From Gammaproteobacteria bacterium (GTDB taxonomy: Bacteria; Pseudomonadota; Gammaproteobacteria; Pseudomonadales; Pseudohongiellaceae): a stretch of DNA of 39,747 nucleotides. The position numbers and the translations under genes are program-made. The stretch spans positions 1 to 39,747 of the forward strand of contig JAGYKB010000022.1 of the NCBI GenBank assembly GCA_018401885.1, read 5' to 3'. This document shows positions 25,479 through 35,115 of this stretch, piece by piece. How positions within the stretch are numbered: position 1 is the first letter of the stretch; every line of letters starts with the position of its first letter. Below the pieces are notes generated by a model, which did no database searches, had not been told where the DNA came from, and saw only the letters and a program-made list of their open reading frames with translations.

Positions 25479-27079
25479 AGAGTGCCCCCTCGCGAAACGA
25501 GTACGGTGATCGAGTTGCCGTGGCGCAGGATGAGGTCGGGCGTGGTGTCGGTATTAAGGTTTAATACGCTAAATTCGAAGACAGTTTTGTCACTCACGTA
25601 TTCCCAGAAGGGGTCTGTTTCAATACTCAGCGAATCATCGATGCGTTTGGCGGCCAGCGTGCCGCGCTCGGTTATGTAGAGCGCATCGTTGGCGCCGTCT
25701 CCATCTATATCGAACGCGAGAGACATTTGCTCCGAGAGTCCCCTTACATTCGCCGCCGAAAAACTCTCGATGAGTTGGCTCGATGGCCGGCGCGCGAACA
25801 AGTCAGATTCGGCTGTTGAGCCGGCTTCGCCGGGTGCTGAAGTTGACGGGGCATACAGGAGCTGGGTTCTGTTTATACTTGCACTGCGGATGGCATCGAT
25901 TATGGGCAGCGTATAGTAGCTCACGCTCAGCGCTACCGCTCCTGTAGGCAGAGGCACCGTGTTTAGGCGGACGTCATAGCCGGAGAAGCGCATTACTTGA
26001 TCGGGCGCTGACAAGTCGAACGGCTTGTCTGCTTTTTTATTTAAGTAGAATCGTGCCTCCCAGTCGTCGCCACCGCCCGAGAGTCTTAGCAAATCGCTAC
26101 GCCCATCGCCGTTAAAATCCCCAAGGCTAATTTCGCCGCCGGCTTCAATGCTCGCTAGCCACGATGGAGCAGTAGCAAATCCCGCTTCAGCCTGTAGCGC
26201 GACGTTGAGCTGCGGATTAGCATCAGAGTCCAAATTGATAAACACAAGATCATTAAGCGAATCGTCATTGATGTCAGCGAAAACGGCATTCGGTATCCAG
26301 TTGCTGCTATTAGCTAAGTCGCTTTCTTCTGTCTGGTTCGACCAAGTTTTTACGAATTCATCGAAGGGATTCCGACGTTCGACCGCGACCTTTACTACGA
26401 TACCTTCTGTCGCATTTATGCCGAGGTTAGTATCGAGTCCCGCTCCGCGATCGTTTCGACGCGCGCGCAGTAAGTCGGCATTGACTGTTTCGATACTGCC
26501 GGCGGGTTTAAATTCGCCGCTCTGTGAGCCTGCAAAAAAAGCAAAGCCTTTTTGATTAGGTAAGAGAAGATCGAGAATTGAATCGCCATTGCGGTCTTCA
26601 AGCGGTGGAAGAAACTCTACCTGCTTTCGCGAAGCGATCGAGGCGATCGAATCGAAGCGCATGATGGGCTGCAGATTTCCACTATAACCTTCGATGGAAG
26701 ACGACAGGCTAAACACGCCATTGGCCGCATGCAGAATGAGCTCTGTGCCGGGTTCACTCCGCAAGTCGCCAAAACCGATGGCGATGATCTCAGATTTTAT
26801 TTCGATCACTTGAGGGGAACGAGGGAAATCACCGCTCGCGTTCTGGTAGTGAATAAGGAGTTGTCTGCCTAGTGCCGGATCGTAAACCGCATAAACGAGG
26901 TCGAGTAATCCGTCGCCATTCATATCCTCGGTAATTAGTGGTGCCCAGTTCTCTTCGCGTTCGAGTGAGAACGCCGCATAGTTGCCTGTGCCTTGCGCAA
27001 AACTGCTAGGCGTGATGCCTACAAGCGAGACAAGCGCTGCCGAGATCGAGAATGCTCGAGCGCGATATTTAAAGTTCAA
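25475..27079 (-). CDS. Secreted FG-GAP/VCBS repeat protein, first of pair
   Basis: 534 residues. Signal peptide ends near SSFAQ (about residue 29). Repeats: DMNGDGLLDLV, DRNGDSILDLL, DINDDSLNDLV, DFNGDGRSDLL, DIDGDGANDAL and a final NLNTDTTPDLIL. This is the same architecture as the next gene, so the two look like diverged tandem paralogues of a calcium-loop propeller. Both ends overlap neighbours by ATGA (27076-27079 and 25475-25478), so they are coupled to the PDZ lipoprotein upstream and to the second VCBS gene. Specific ligand or partner unknown. Confidence 0.86.
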   Translation of the reverse strand: MNFKYRARAFSISAALVSLVGITPSSFAQGTGNYAAFSLEREENWAPLITEDMNGDGLLDLVYAVYDPALGRQLLIHYQNASGDFPRSPQVIEIKSEIIAIGFGDLRSEPGTELILHAANGVFSLSSSIEGYSGNLQPIMRFDSIASIASRKQVEFLPPLEDRNGDSILDLLLPNQKGFAFFAGSQSGEFKPAGSIETVNADLLRARRNDRGAGLDTNLGINATEGIVVKVAVERRNPFDEFVKTWSNQTEESDLANSSNWIPNAVFADINDDSLNDLVFINLDSDANPQLNVALQAEAGFATAPSWLASIEAGGEISLGDFNGDGRSDLLRLSGGGDDWEARFYLNKKADKPFDLSAPDQVMRFSGYDVRLNTVPLPTGAVALSVSYYTLPIIDAIRSASINRTQLLYAPSTSAPGEAGSTAESDLFARRPSSQLIESFSAANVRGLSEQMSLAFDIDGDGANDALYITERGTLAAKRIDDSLSIETDPFWEYVSDKTVFEFSVLNLNTDTTPDLILRHGNSITVLVSRGGTL

Positions 27080-28026
27080 GGTGTCGCTTCCTCGATGAGT
27101 TCGCCGTAGTCGCTCGCAAACTCGAAAATATTCAGAAGCCGATGTGTGCGCTCGCCGCCGATTTGACCGTATTGGTAGACTGAGAAAAGCCAGAGATCAA
27201 TAAAAGTAAAGGACTTGCTCGCATTCTGCGCAGACGCGGTATAGTTCAAGAGAGGTCCAAGGGACACACGACTAATTCTGCGCCCGGGGTGCCAGAGTAT
27301 AAAATTCTTTCGCTGCACCGTCTGGCCATCGTAAACATCGATAACCACGCGATCGCCAAGTTCGTGCTCAAGGGTTAGGCGATTGATAAGATCCTGTGCT
27401 GAATTAATCTCGCGTCCCTGCAGCGCGAGTATGGCATCGCCTTCGCCGATACCTGCAGTAAGTAGGGGACTATCGGTCTGAATGTCGACAACAATTGCTG
27501 CTGCAACGCTGCGTAGAGATGAGCCGCTTTTTATAGTGAGTAATTGCGTTTTGAAACCAGCCCTCGACGCGATCGGATCAACTCGATACAGCTCGCGCGG
27601 TGGCTGTGCGTTGCTTGCTGGGGTGGCTATCACCGATGTTGCAAACACCGTGGTGTCGCGGCGAACTGTAAATTCGAAGGTGCTTGGTTGTGCGGTCAGC
27701 TCGAGACTCGTAAAGATATCGGGGCTGTTAGTCAGCAAATTATCGATCTGCAGAATCACATCGCCTGAACGAATACCAGCAGCTGCGGCGGCGCCACCCG
27801 CGACGACTTCGCGTACGCGCACGCCGGGCAGAGTTGCCAAGTCGAATAATGAATCGCTTTCGTTAGCGCCAACGGTAAGACCAAAGTCAATTTGCCGTGG
27901 GATTGCAGTGGCATCGGTGAAACTTACCTCCTCCGCCGATAGCGTGAGTTCTGGAATGAGTTGAGCTGGTTCGTAACTCAGGCAACCAGTGAGTAATAAG
28001 AGCGCTGTGAAAAAGAGCAGTTTCAT
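27076..28026 (-). CDS. Lipoprotein with two PDZ domains
   Basis: 316 residues. The signal peptide ends in the lipobox LLTGC with Cys15. PDZ-like units at about 68-130 (VVAGGAAAAAGIRSGDVILQIDN) and 180-245 (SPLLTAGIGEGDAILALQGREI) resemble those of HtrA or site-2 proteases, but no protease domain is attached. This predicts a peptide-binding scaffold or adaptor at the outer face of the membrane. Overlaps the permease gene by ATGA upstream and the first VCBS gene by ATGA downstream. The C-terminal 70 residues have no recognised fold. Confidence 0.84.
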   Translation of the reverse strand: MKLLFFTALLLLTGCLSYEPAQLIPELTLSAEEVSFTDATAIPRQIDFGLTVGANESDSLFDLATLPGVRVREVVAGGAAAAAGIRSGDVILQIDNLLTNSPDIFTSLELTAQPSTFEFTVRRDTTVFATSVIATPASNAQPPRELYRVDPIASRAGFKTQLLTIKSGSSLRSVAAAIVVDIQTDSPLLTAGIGEGDAILALQGREINSAQDLINRLTLEHELGDRVVIDVYDGQTVQRKNFILWHPGRRISRVSLGPLLNYTASAQNASKSFTFIDLWLFSVYQYGQIGGERTHRLLNIFEFASDYGELIEEATP

Positions 28027-28868
28027 AGGGCTTTAGTCCTAACGGCAAAAAGGCTTAGCGCGAGGAATAGTATGAACGCCGGCAACGGGACCCAAGTGTT
28101 GAGGGCTAATAGCCGATCATCGATCAAAACATCTGAGTAGCCGCGAGCAAGACGTGCGACATCGCTGAGGTAAGAGGCATCGATTAACGACGGTTGGAAG
28201 CGCGCATAAACATAGCCTGATATATCCCCAAGCGAGGCCTTAAAGACGTCGAATGCAAGCGTCAGTCCAAGCGCGAGCGATAAAGACTGCATTGCAGAAT
28301 GAGCAACCACCGACAGTAACGCCCCGAAAGCGATAGCCGCGGGGAGTGGAAGCAAGGCGAGGCGCAGCCCGAGATGTATCTCGTCGAGTATTTCGCCTTC
28401 GCTGATTAGTTCGTAACCATCTTCGATGACTGGCCCGAGTTCCCAAAGCGCAGAACTGAGAAGCCATGATCCTAAAACCAGCAGCAATACCGAGCACAGT
28501 GCCAGCAAATGCAGCAGTGTTAACTTAACAAGCACAATCTGTGTGCGACTAGACAGTCGAATAAGCAGGTGACGCAGTGCTCCAAGGTCACGATCGCCCG
28601 CAAAACTATGCGCTGACACGCCAGTGATGAGTAAACTTTGTGCAATAAACCCTGTAACCAAGGAGTCAACCCAGTTGCCATAGCCATTGCCGGACACGGC
28701 CTCAGCGCCGATAAGCGCCTGCTGCGCAGCTGCGCTCGCGTCACCGATCGCAGCAATGATGAGTTGAACACACGCAAGGATCAGAGGCGCGAAGACAACC
28801 AGACGTGTCCCTAGCGAATAGCGCGCGATAAAGATTTCTGCCTTGAGTGCCGTCATGAACCTATTCAT
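28023..28868 (-). CDS. ABC-2 type exporter permease
   Basis: 281 residues with about six membrane helices (near 25-43, 75-90, 110-135, 175-200, 205-220 and the C terminus). GDRDLGALRHLLIRLSSRTQIVLVKL after the second helix is the usual coupling-helix region of ABC-2/NosY-like permeases. Its start overlaps the stop of the broken ATPase gene by ATGA (28865-28868), so these two formed one exporter. The cargo is unknown; the coupled PDZ and VCBS genes are the obvious candidates to depend on it. Confidence 0.85.
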   Translation of the reverse strand: MNRFMTALKAEIFIARYSLGTRLVVFAPLILACVQLIIAAIGDASAAAQQALIGAEAVSGNGYGNWVDSLVTGFIAQSLLITGVSAHSFAGDRDLGALRHLLIRLSSRTQIVLVKLTLLHLLALCSVLLLVLGSWLLSSALWELGPVIEDGYELISEGEILDEIHLGLRLALLPLPAAIAFGALLSVVAHSAMQSLSLALGLTLAFDVFKASLGDISGYVYARFQPSLIDASYLSDVARLARGYSDVLIDDRLLALNTWVPLPAFILFLALSLFAVRTKAL

Positions 28869-29891
28869 GACGCTGCCATTCGAGAGTCTGAGGTTGTTAT
28901 GTTGCTGTTGGTTAGCTCGCGAAACAATGAATCTACCGAGGTGCGAACCTGTACAAGTTCATTTACCTCAATGCCCGCGCTCACAAGGGCCTGGTTTACC
29001 GCGGAGGGTTTGGCACCTGCGAGTGTAATCGTCAGCGCGTCTTTTTCGCTGATCACGCTCTGAATGCCGTCAAACTGCAAAAGCAAGGCTTGCGCCGATG
29101 CGAGTTCGGGCGTGCGGATAATCAGCTCTCGTCGCTACCCTTTGTGGGAGTCGCCGAGCCGACGCTTGCGACAATTTGACCTCCATGGGTATCGAAGGTG
29201 AGTGCACACCGATTGTAAATAAGGCAGTTGATGACTCGACAGTAAAAGCTCGTGCCGAAGTCGCGATTGAGCGTCTTGATCAGTGACGAGTACTTCCTCA
29301 GCACCACCGGCGTCAGGCCCATTGAAGGGCTCGTCGAGTAAAACAGAGTTTAGGATTGCCTAGCAGCGCATGAGCGATGGAGGTTCGACGACGATTCCCG
29401 AGCGACAAGCTGCGAAGCTTATATGATTCGTAACGACTAAGACCAAGGAGCGACATCACTTCATCGACCGAACGGTGCTGCTCAGTGGCACTGTCTCGCG
29501 CGTCCTTCTTTGTCAGCAGCAGCGCTGCATGGCTCAATGCCTGGCGGACAGTTAAGTTGGCATGCAAAGAGGGCGTGTCGAACACCGCGACGATATCGCC
29601 CTCTGCACGGTGCAGCTCGTTGGGGTCGAAACCAAGAATCGTCGCGCAGCCTGATTGAAACTGCTGCAGGCCTAAAATGCATTCGAGCGTCGTCGTTTTG
29701 CCAGAGCCATTGAGTCCGACGAGGCCGTGGATTGCGCCGCGCTCAACATTGAGGTCGAGGCTGCGCAACACTTCGACGCTGCCGAAGTGTTTAGAAATAC
29801 CGTTTAGGCTAATCACGGTCGTGACTTCTGAATGCGCGTTCATCGTTATCGAGTTCAACTTTAAGTGAGCGATTTGCTGCGGTGAGGCCAT
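28865..29891 (-). pseudogene. ABC transporter ATPase, frameshifted (about five single-base shifts)
   Basis: Partner ATPase of the ABC-2 permease. The first 180 codons (29891 down to about 29345) are intact with Walker A GLVGLNGSGKTTT and an LSLGNRRR signature (degenerate LSGGQ). Then the protein jumps frames. A Walker B stretch VLLDEPFNG is in a second frame near 29340, LIKTLNRDFGTSF in a third near 29285-29248, LLSSHQLP back in the second near 29245, GGQIVASVGSATPTKG in the third near 29185-29135, and the C terminus (29120-28865) in the second. Estimated shift points are 29342, 29285, 29245, 29195 and 29128, several in T or GA runs. Every fragment still reads as an ABC ATPase and the end keeps its ATGA overlap with the permease, so the damage is recent or is a sequencing fault. 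Confidence 0.8.
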
Positions 29892-29900
29892 AACGCCGGG

Positions 29901-32900
29901 CTAGTCAACAAACAGGTCTTCTATCGCTACTTCTTTGACCGACCCAAATCGCTCGAGTTCCGTTTTGTCGATAATCGAGAGGTCGCCCACTATCGAAATT
30001 AGTTTCGCTCGGTTTTTCACATGCTCTCGCTGGAATGCTACCAAGTCAGAAAATTGCAGAGTTTGGAGTCGTGCGTAGCTCTCGGCGCGTGGATCTCCTT
30101 TGAACCCTAATTTCTCCCAGCCGCGCACGGCACCAATTACCTCTCGGAAGCTCAGTTTGGACGTGCGATAGCGATTCAATAGCGCGGTAACCGTTTCTTC
30201 GAAGCGTTCTTCCGACTCAGGCATATTGTCAATGAGGTCTATAAACGCGTCTAGCGCATCAACCGTTTTGTCTGTCTGCGTTCCTATCGCGCCAAGCATC
30301 AGATTCTGATCCTTTAGCCTGCTTCCCTGACCATAACGCGCAGAGGCGGAGTAGGCGAGGGCGCGGGCTTCGCGTAATTCTTGGAATACAACACTCGACA
30401 TGCCGCTGCCAAAATAGCTTGTGTAAACCGAGGCAGGCACGCGGTCATCAGCATTGTATTCACCATCGGCAAACTCGATTCGCACCTGTGCCTGCGCTGT
30501 CTGTTGGTCGACTACATAGACTTCGTTAGCACTTATTTCTCGGGCCGTCCTGAACCGATAAGCGGGCGGCTGTTTGAGATCCCCGGCGAGCGGGTGGTGA
30601 CGGCGCAGCACTTCGACTAGCTGTTCTAGCGGCAGGGAGCCGGTGTAGGCCAGCGTGTGTTCGTAGTCTAGCAGGGCTCCTGGCAGCGACAGCAGCTCAT
30701 CAAGCTGAGTTGCTCTGATTTCCTCAGTGCTTAGCGACTCTAGCATTGGCGACTCTTCACCATAGCGATTATATAAGTTGAGGGCGCGCGCAATCGCTGG
30801 CGGCGAGCTTTTCATGTCCTGACGAGATTTAATCAGAATCGACTTTAGCTGCTCGAGAGTTTCAACGTCGGTTGTCGGCTGTTTAATCGCTGACATCATC
30901 AACTCTAGGCTTGCCTCGAACTGCTCGTCGAGACCAGATAGGCTGAAGCCTGAGGCGTTCTCGCTCGCGCCGAAAGTGAAATTGCTGCCGAGTCGGTACC
31001 ATTCTTTCTGCAGCGCCTCGTTACTCAGCGAATCTGTGCCGGCGACGTCCATCAGCGCCGCGGCGAGACTAAGTCTATCGTTCTCCTCGGTGCCAACATC
31101 GATGCTGATAGACAGGGAAAACAGGTCGTTGAGTGGATTCGGTGCATAGAACAGTTCGACGCCATCCGCGAAGGTTATACGGCGATAGTCCTTGTCCGCC
31201 TCAATAAAACTCGGCTCGATTGGTTCGAATTCCATTGCAAGGATTTCGGCGGCGAAAGCCGACTGTCGCGAAGGATCGATGGTGACTGGATCGATCTGAG
31301 GCTTCGCAACAGAAGGTAGGGTGTGTTGAGCATCAATTTGATGTACGGCGACATAGTTGTCGCCGAAATATTTATTGGCAACAGCCACCACGTCTGCCTT
31401 GGTTAACTTCTCCATGCGCGCAATTTCTGCGTTGTAGTTCGCCCATTCGGCGCCTTCGATAAAGGACTGACGCATCATGGCGACGCGTGAAGTGTTGAAT
31501 TCAAGGCTCGCCTTTTGGTTTTTCTTAAAGTCGTTAATGATGGCAGGAATAATCCATTCGTCGAATTGCCCCGCTTTTATTAGGTCAAGCTGACTCAGCA
31601 GCAGCGATTCAACGTCGTCGAGGGTTTGCCCATCTTTCGGCACGCCGTAGAGGACCTGCATTCCATAGTCGTTCATGAACAGCGGTGAAGACCCTGCATT
31701 GGCCACACGCTGCTGCTGGTTCAAGTTAAGATTGATAAGTCCTGCTGTCGCGTTATCCAGAATCATGTCGACGAGAATCAACGCCTCCTTGTCGGGGTGG
31801 CCATTGGGCACCGTGCGGAAGGCAAGCTGAACCTGTTCCTCACCCGGATATTGCACCGTTGTTCGCTCAGCGCCGACGAGAGGCTTCTCCTGCCAAGGAC
31901 CGACGTCAGGCACAGGCTTTGCCTCCCAGCGGCCGAATTTCTCAGCGATGAGTTCAATCGTTTCTTGGGTGTCGATATCGCCGCTAATGAAAATACCCAT
32001 ATTGTTAGGCACATAATAGGTATCGAAGTAATTCTGAATGTAGACCAGAGACGGGTTCTTTAGGTGTTCGACTGTGCCAATTGTTGGCTGTTGACCATAG
32101 GGATGTTCTTTAAACATCAATTCGTTAAGCGCGGTGTAAATAATGAAACCACGATTATCGAGCGAGCGATTCTTCTCTTCATAAACGGTTTCGAGTTCGG
32201 TATGGAAGATTCTGAAAACAGGGTCTATGAAGCGGTCGGACTCGAGTTCGGCCCATTGCCTTAAGCGGTTCGAAGGAAGCCCTATTTTATAAACAGTTTC
32301 CTCGTTAGAGGTATGCGCGTTGAGCCCTGAACCGCCCATAGCATTGTAGAGTTTATCGATTTCATTGGGCACCGCGTATTGCGCGGCCGCCTGTGCCTCG
32401 GCGTTAATTTCGGCGTAGATCTCCGCGCGGCGGGCCTCGTCAGTAGTATTGAAATGCTCTTCATAGAGCGCGGTGATGCGATCTAGGTGCGGTTTCTCCG
32501 CTTCGTAGGCTAGGGTGCCGAGGTGCTGATTACCCTTAAAAAGGAGGTGTTCGAGATAGTGGGCGAGCCCTGTTGCATCCGCTGGATCGTGTTTACTACC
32601 CGCGCGAACCGCGATTTCAGCATAGAAGCGCGGTTCCTCATGATTCTCGGTCAAGTAGACTCGAAGACCGTTGTCGAGCTCGTAAATTGAGGCGTTGAGA
32701 GGATCGTTGGAGTCGCGCTCGTCTATGCGCGTATAGCCAGAGGTGGCATCTAGCAGGCTCGCTTGCTCTTGGGTAGGTTCAGTGCACGCGTTAAGGAATA
32801 ATGCGCTCCCGAGGGCAAGCAAAAGCTTTGCTTTGTGTGTGATACCCCTCGCCCTTGAAGGAACTTGTTTTGTAGTCCCTGCTACAAAGGATTTCAGAAC

Positions 32901-32963
32901 AGTAGTTGTCTCGTGAGAAGTCCTCAAGAGTGCGTTCAAGAGTCGTGATTTCGCTAGAAACAT
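29901..32963 (-). CDS. M16 family zinc metallopeptidase, predicted lipoprotein
   Basis: Pitrilysin-type protease that cleaves peptides. The open frame is 1034 codons from a TTG (33005); I prefer ATG 32963 (1020 residues), with GAGG upstream. A hydrophobic segment ends in the lipobox LFLNAC (Cys60). About 45 residues precede the hydrophobic core, too long for a normal signal peptide, so the true start may be later at a codon I cannot identify. The zinc motif HYLEH is at His135-His139, and EEKNRSLDN supplies the downstream glutamate. Two M16 halves are present and the second lacks a zinc motif, as usual. The broken ABC ATPase follows 9 bp after the stop. Divergent from the efflux operon. Confidence 0.92.
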   Translation of the reverse strand: MFLAKSRLLNALLRTSHETTTVLKSFVAGTTKQVPSRARGITHKAKLLLALGSALFLNACTEPTQEQASLLDATSGYTRIDERDSNDPLNASIYELDNGLRVYLTENHEEPRFYAEIAVRAGSKHDPADATGLAHYLEHLLFKGNQHLGTLAYEAEKPHLDRITALYEEHFNTTDEARRAEIYAEINAEAQAAAQYAVPNEIDKLYNAMGGSGLNAHTSNEETVYKIGLPSNRLRQWAELESDRFIDPVFRIFHTELETVYEEKNRSLDNRGFIIYTALNELMFKEHPYGQQPTIGTVEHLKNPSLVYIQNYFDTYYVPNNMGIFISGDIDTQETIELIAEKFGRWEAKPVPDVGPWQEKPLVGAERTTVQYPGEEQVQLAFRTVPNGHPDKEALILVDMILDNATAGLINLNLNQQQRVANAGSSPLFMNDYGMQVLYGVPKDGQTLDDVESLLLSQLDLIKAGQFDEWIIPAIINDFKKNQKASLEFNTSRVAMMRQSFIEGAEWANYNAEIARMEKLTKADVVAVANKYFGDNYVAVHQIDAQHTLPSVAKPQIDPVTIDPSRQSAFAAEILAMEFEPIEPSFIEADKDYRRITFADGVELFYAPNPLNDLFSLSISIDVGTEENDRLSLAAALMDVAGTDSLSNEALQKEWYRLGSNFTFGASENASGFSLSGLDEQFEASLELMMSAIKQPTTDVETLEQLKSILIKSRQDMKSSPPAIARALNLYNRYGEESPMLESLSTEEIRATQLDELLSLPGALLDYEHTLAYTGSLPLEQLVEVLRRHHPLAGDLKQPPAYRFRTAREISANEVYVVDQQTAQAQVRIEFADGEYNADDRVPASVYTSYFGSGMSSVVFQELREARALAYSASARYGQGSRLKDQNLMLGAIGTQTDKTVDALDAFIDLIDNMPESEERFEETVTALLNRYRTSKLSFREVIGAVRGWEKLGFKGDPRAESYARLQTLQFSDLVAFQREHVKNRAKLISIVGDLSIIDKTELERFGSVKEVAIEDLFVD

Positions 32964-33369
32964 GGCTATCGGCCTCAGTAGGTCGTGAATAGTGTAAAGA
33001 GCCAAGTGGGCTCAAGTGTGCGCTAGCCCCTCTGCTTAGGAAGGGCAGAAAATCTTTGGCGCCGGGTGCGGTCAAGTGCGCAAACAATGCCTAAATGTAG
33101 GGCATTCATAGTCAAAATGTAAGACTTCAGGCTATCTTCTCTCAGAGACCTCCGATGAGCGAACCTAAATTTCTGTCCCGCGCCGTTCGTACTCGCATTA
33201 GGTCGCCGATGGGTGGCCCTGCGCAAAAAGTAACGAAGAGTGACAGCAGGTTTTTCACTAGACGAGAATTCTGCCGGTGGGCGTATACTCTAGCAAATAG
33301 CAAAAAGCCAAGCTCACCGGTAAAAGTCATTATCAATGGCTCTGCCTGTTCTTCAGGTCACGTTAAACA
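32964..33369. other. Divergent promoter region between the M16 peptidase and the efflux operon
   Basis: About 400 bp with no supportable gene; small frames here lack ribosome binding sites. A TATACT hexamer at 33284-33289 could be the -10 of the efflux operon, but no -35 at proper spacing is seen. On the minus strand a TTGACT near 33110 is a possible -35 for the peptidase, without a clear -10. Confidence 0.5.
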
Positions 33370-35115
33370 ATGCGTCAAAAGCCACTACAACAATCTCCTC
33401 ATTATTCCCAAAGCTTAGGAGCATCTCGCCTGCTTCCTGCGGTCGCCGCAGTGTTTTTTCTTAACGCCTGCACTAATAACGCCTACGAAGGACGTGCGGA
33501 TTCCCAGAGTTACGCTGCTATCCAGATGAAGTCACCGTTGGTGCCGGGGATGACCGACCAAATATTTATCGATGACGAGGACGTCGCCGTTCTTGATGAC
33601 TTCGCGACGAATCAAGAAAGCTATGACTTCCTGGCTCTTGAGGCAAACAGCGAGGTGGGGGCGAGAATTATTGGACTGGGCTCCGCCCTCGACCTAGCTT
33701 TTCAGCATAACGATGACTATCAAGCTCAAAAAGAACGGCTTTATATTGAGGCATTGTCACTTACGCTTGATCGCTATCAATTTACACCAATCTTTGATGG
33801 GCGAGGCGGCGCCGCGTATCAATGGGACTATCGCGACCAGTTTGTGAATGACATGCAGGCGCTGACGGGGATGGCAGAGGCTACATCAGCTTTACCGAGC
33901 GAGAGCATTAACGCTCAGACAGGCTTGGGAGCGCGCTATCTGCTTCGCAGCGGCGGTGAGATAGCACTCAATCTGACAAACAATTTTACGCGCTTTCTCA
34001 CGGGAGATGTCAGCGAGGCGCGCAACAGCGCATTAATAGGATCATTCACACAACCTTTGCTGCGCGGCGCAGGTTCGGCAGTTGCAGCAGAAACCCTCAT
34101 GCAGGCGGAACGGGATTTGCTCTATCAACTGCGTAGCTTTACCCGATTCCGAAAGCAATTTGCCGTCAACATCGCCTCTCAGTATTACTCCGTTTTGCTT
34201 AATCGCGAGGCGGTAATTAATAACTTTGCTGGGTTAAATGCGAATAATCTTCAGCTCGAACGCGAGCGCGCTTTTCAGGCGGAGGGATTACGTACCCTTT
34301 TGCAGGTGGGTCGACTAGAGCAGTCTTCACTACAACTCGACTTGCGCTGGACAGCCTCAATTACTCGCTACAAGCGTTCGCTTGATAACTTTAAACTGCT
34401 CTTGGGGCTTACCGCGAATGATAATATCGTGCTTGACCCAACAGAGATGACACTCATATCAGAGACTGGAATGATGAGTCCTGAGTTAAGCCGAGATGAG
34501 GCTGTCGAGCTTGCTCTACGGACGCGCCTCGACCTCTATACCCAGCTCGATTTAGTCCAAGACGCCGCGCGCAAAATTCGTGTCGCAGCCAATGCGCTCA
34601 GGCCTGGCGTCGATCTTACGATCGCAGTATCTGTGCCTGATAGTGGCGACAGCAATTTAGGCGAGTTAGATTTCGAAGATGCCGTGTATGGCGCAGGACT
34701 CGATTTTGATCTTGGACTCGACCGCCGTATTGAACGCAACAACTACAGACGCGCGTTAATTAATTATGAATCAGCGCGGCGAGCGTATCTTCTAGCGTCG
34801 GATAATGTGAAGCTAGATGTTATTGATGCGTGGCGTCGGATGACAGAAGCTCGAAAGAGTTTTGAGATTAATCAGACGAGCGTTCAGATAAACGAGAGGC
34901 GTGTTGAGGAGGCCGAGCTTCGCGCAGAGCTCGGGCTAGGTGATGTGCAAGACACCGTAGATTCACAAAACGACCTTACGGCGGCAAGAACTGAACTGAC
35001 CCGTTCGATAGTGAATCACAACATTGCGAAGCTCGAATTTTGGCGAGATGTGGGTCTTTTGTTTGTGCGTGATGATGGAAGCTTAGAAGAAGGCGTTACC
35101 GGGGAAACCCAATGA
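33370..35115 (+). CDS. TolC family outer-membrane efflux lipoprotein
   Basis: Outer-membrane channel of a tripartite exporter. 581 residues. Lipobox FFLNAC (Cys34) after a short hydrophobic stretch, so it is probably lipid-anchored like OprM-type channels. Two OEP-type repeats: the first includes SFTQPLLRGAGSAVAAETL and long helices (about 250-340), the second LALRTRLDLYTQLDLVQDA and ARRAYLLASDNVKLDVIDAWRR through about 560. The ATG has no strong ribosome binding site. Overlaps the adaptor gene by ATGA. Confidence 0.9.
   Translation: MRQKPLQQSPHYSQSLGASRLLPAVAAVFFLNACTNNAYEGRADSQSYAAIQMKSPLVPGMTDQIFIDDEDVAVLDDFATNQESYDFLALEANSEVGARIIGLGSALDLAFQHNDDYQAQKERLYIEALSLTLDRYQFTPIFDGRGGAAYQWDYRDQFVNDMQALTGMAEATSALPSESINAQTGLGARYLLRSGGEIALNLTNNFTRFLTGDVSEARNSALIGSFTQPLLRGAGSAVAAETLMQAERDLLYQLRSFTRFRKQFAVNIASQYYSVLLNREAVINNFAGLNANNLQLERERAFQAEGLRTLLQVGRLEQSSLQLDLRWTASITRYKRSLDNFKLLLGLTANDNIVLDPTEMTLISETGMMSPELSRDEAVELALRTRLDLYTQLDLVQDAARKIRVAANALRPGVDLTIAVSVPDSGDSNLGELDFEDAVYGAGLDFDLGLDRRIERNNYRRALINYESARRAYLLASDNVKLDVIDAWRRMTEARKSFEINQTSVQINERRVEEAELRAELGLGDVQDTVDSQNDLTAARTELTRSIVNHNIAKLEFWRDVGLLFVRDDGSLEEGVTGETQ

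Noticed and set aside
33023..33226. 67-codon minus-strand frame in the divergent region, considered as a precursor peptide
   Set aside because: Arg-rich without leader motif or ribosome binding site; overlaps the likely promoter region.
33155..33418. 87-codon plus-strand frame before the TolC-like gene
   Set aside because: No ribosome binding site, overlaps the TolC start in another frame, and the composition is not protein-like.
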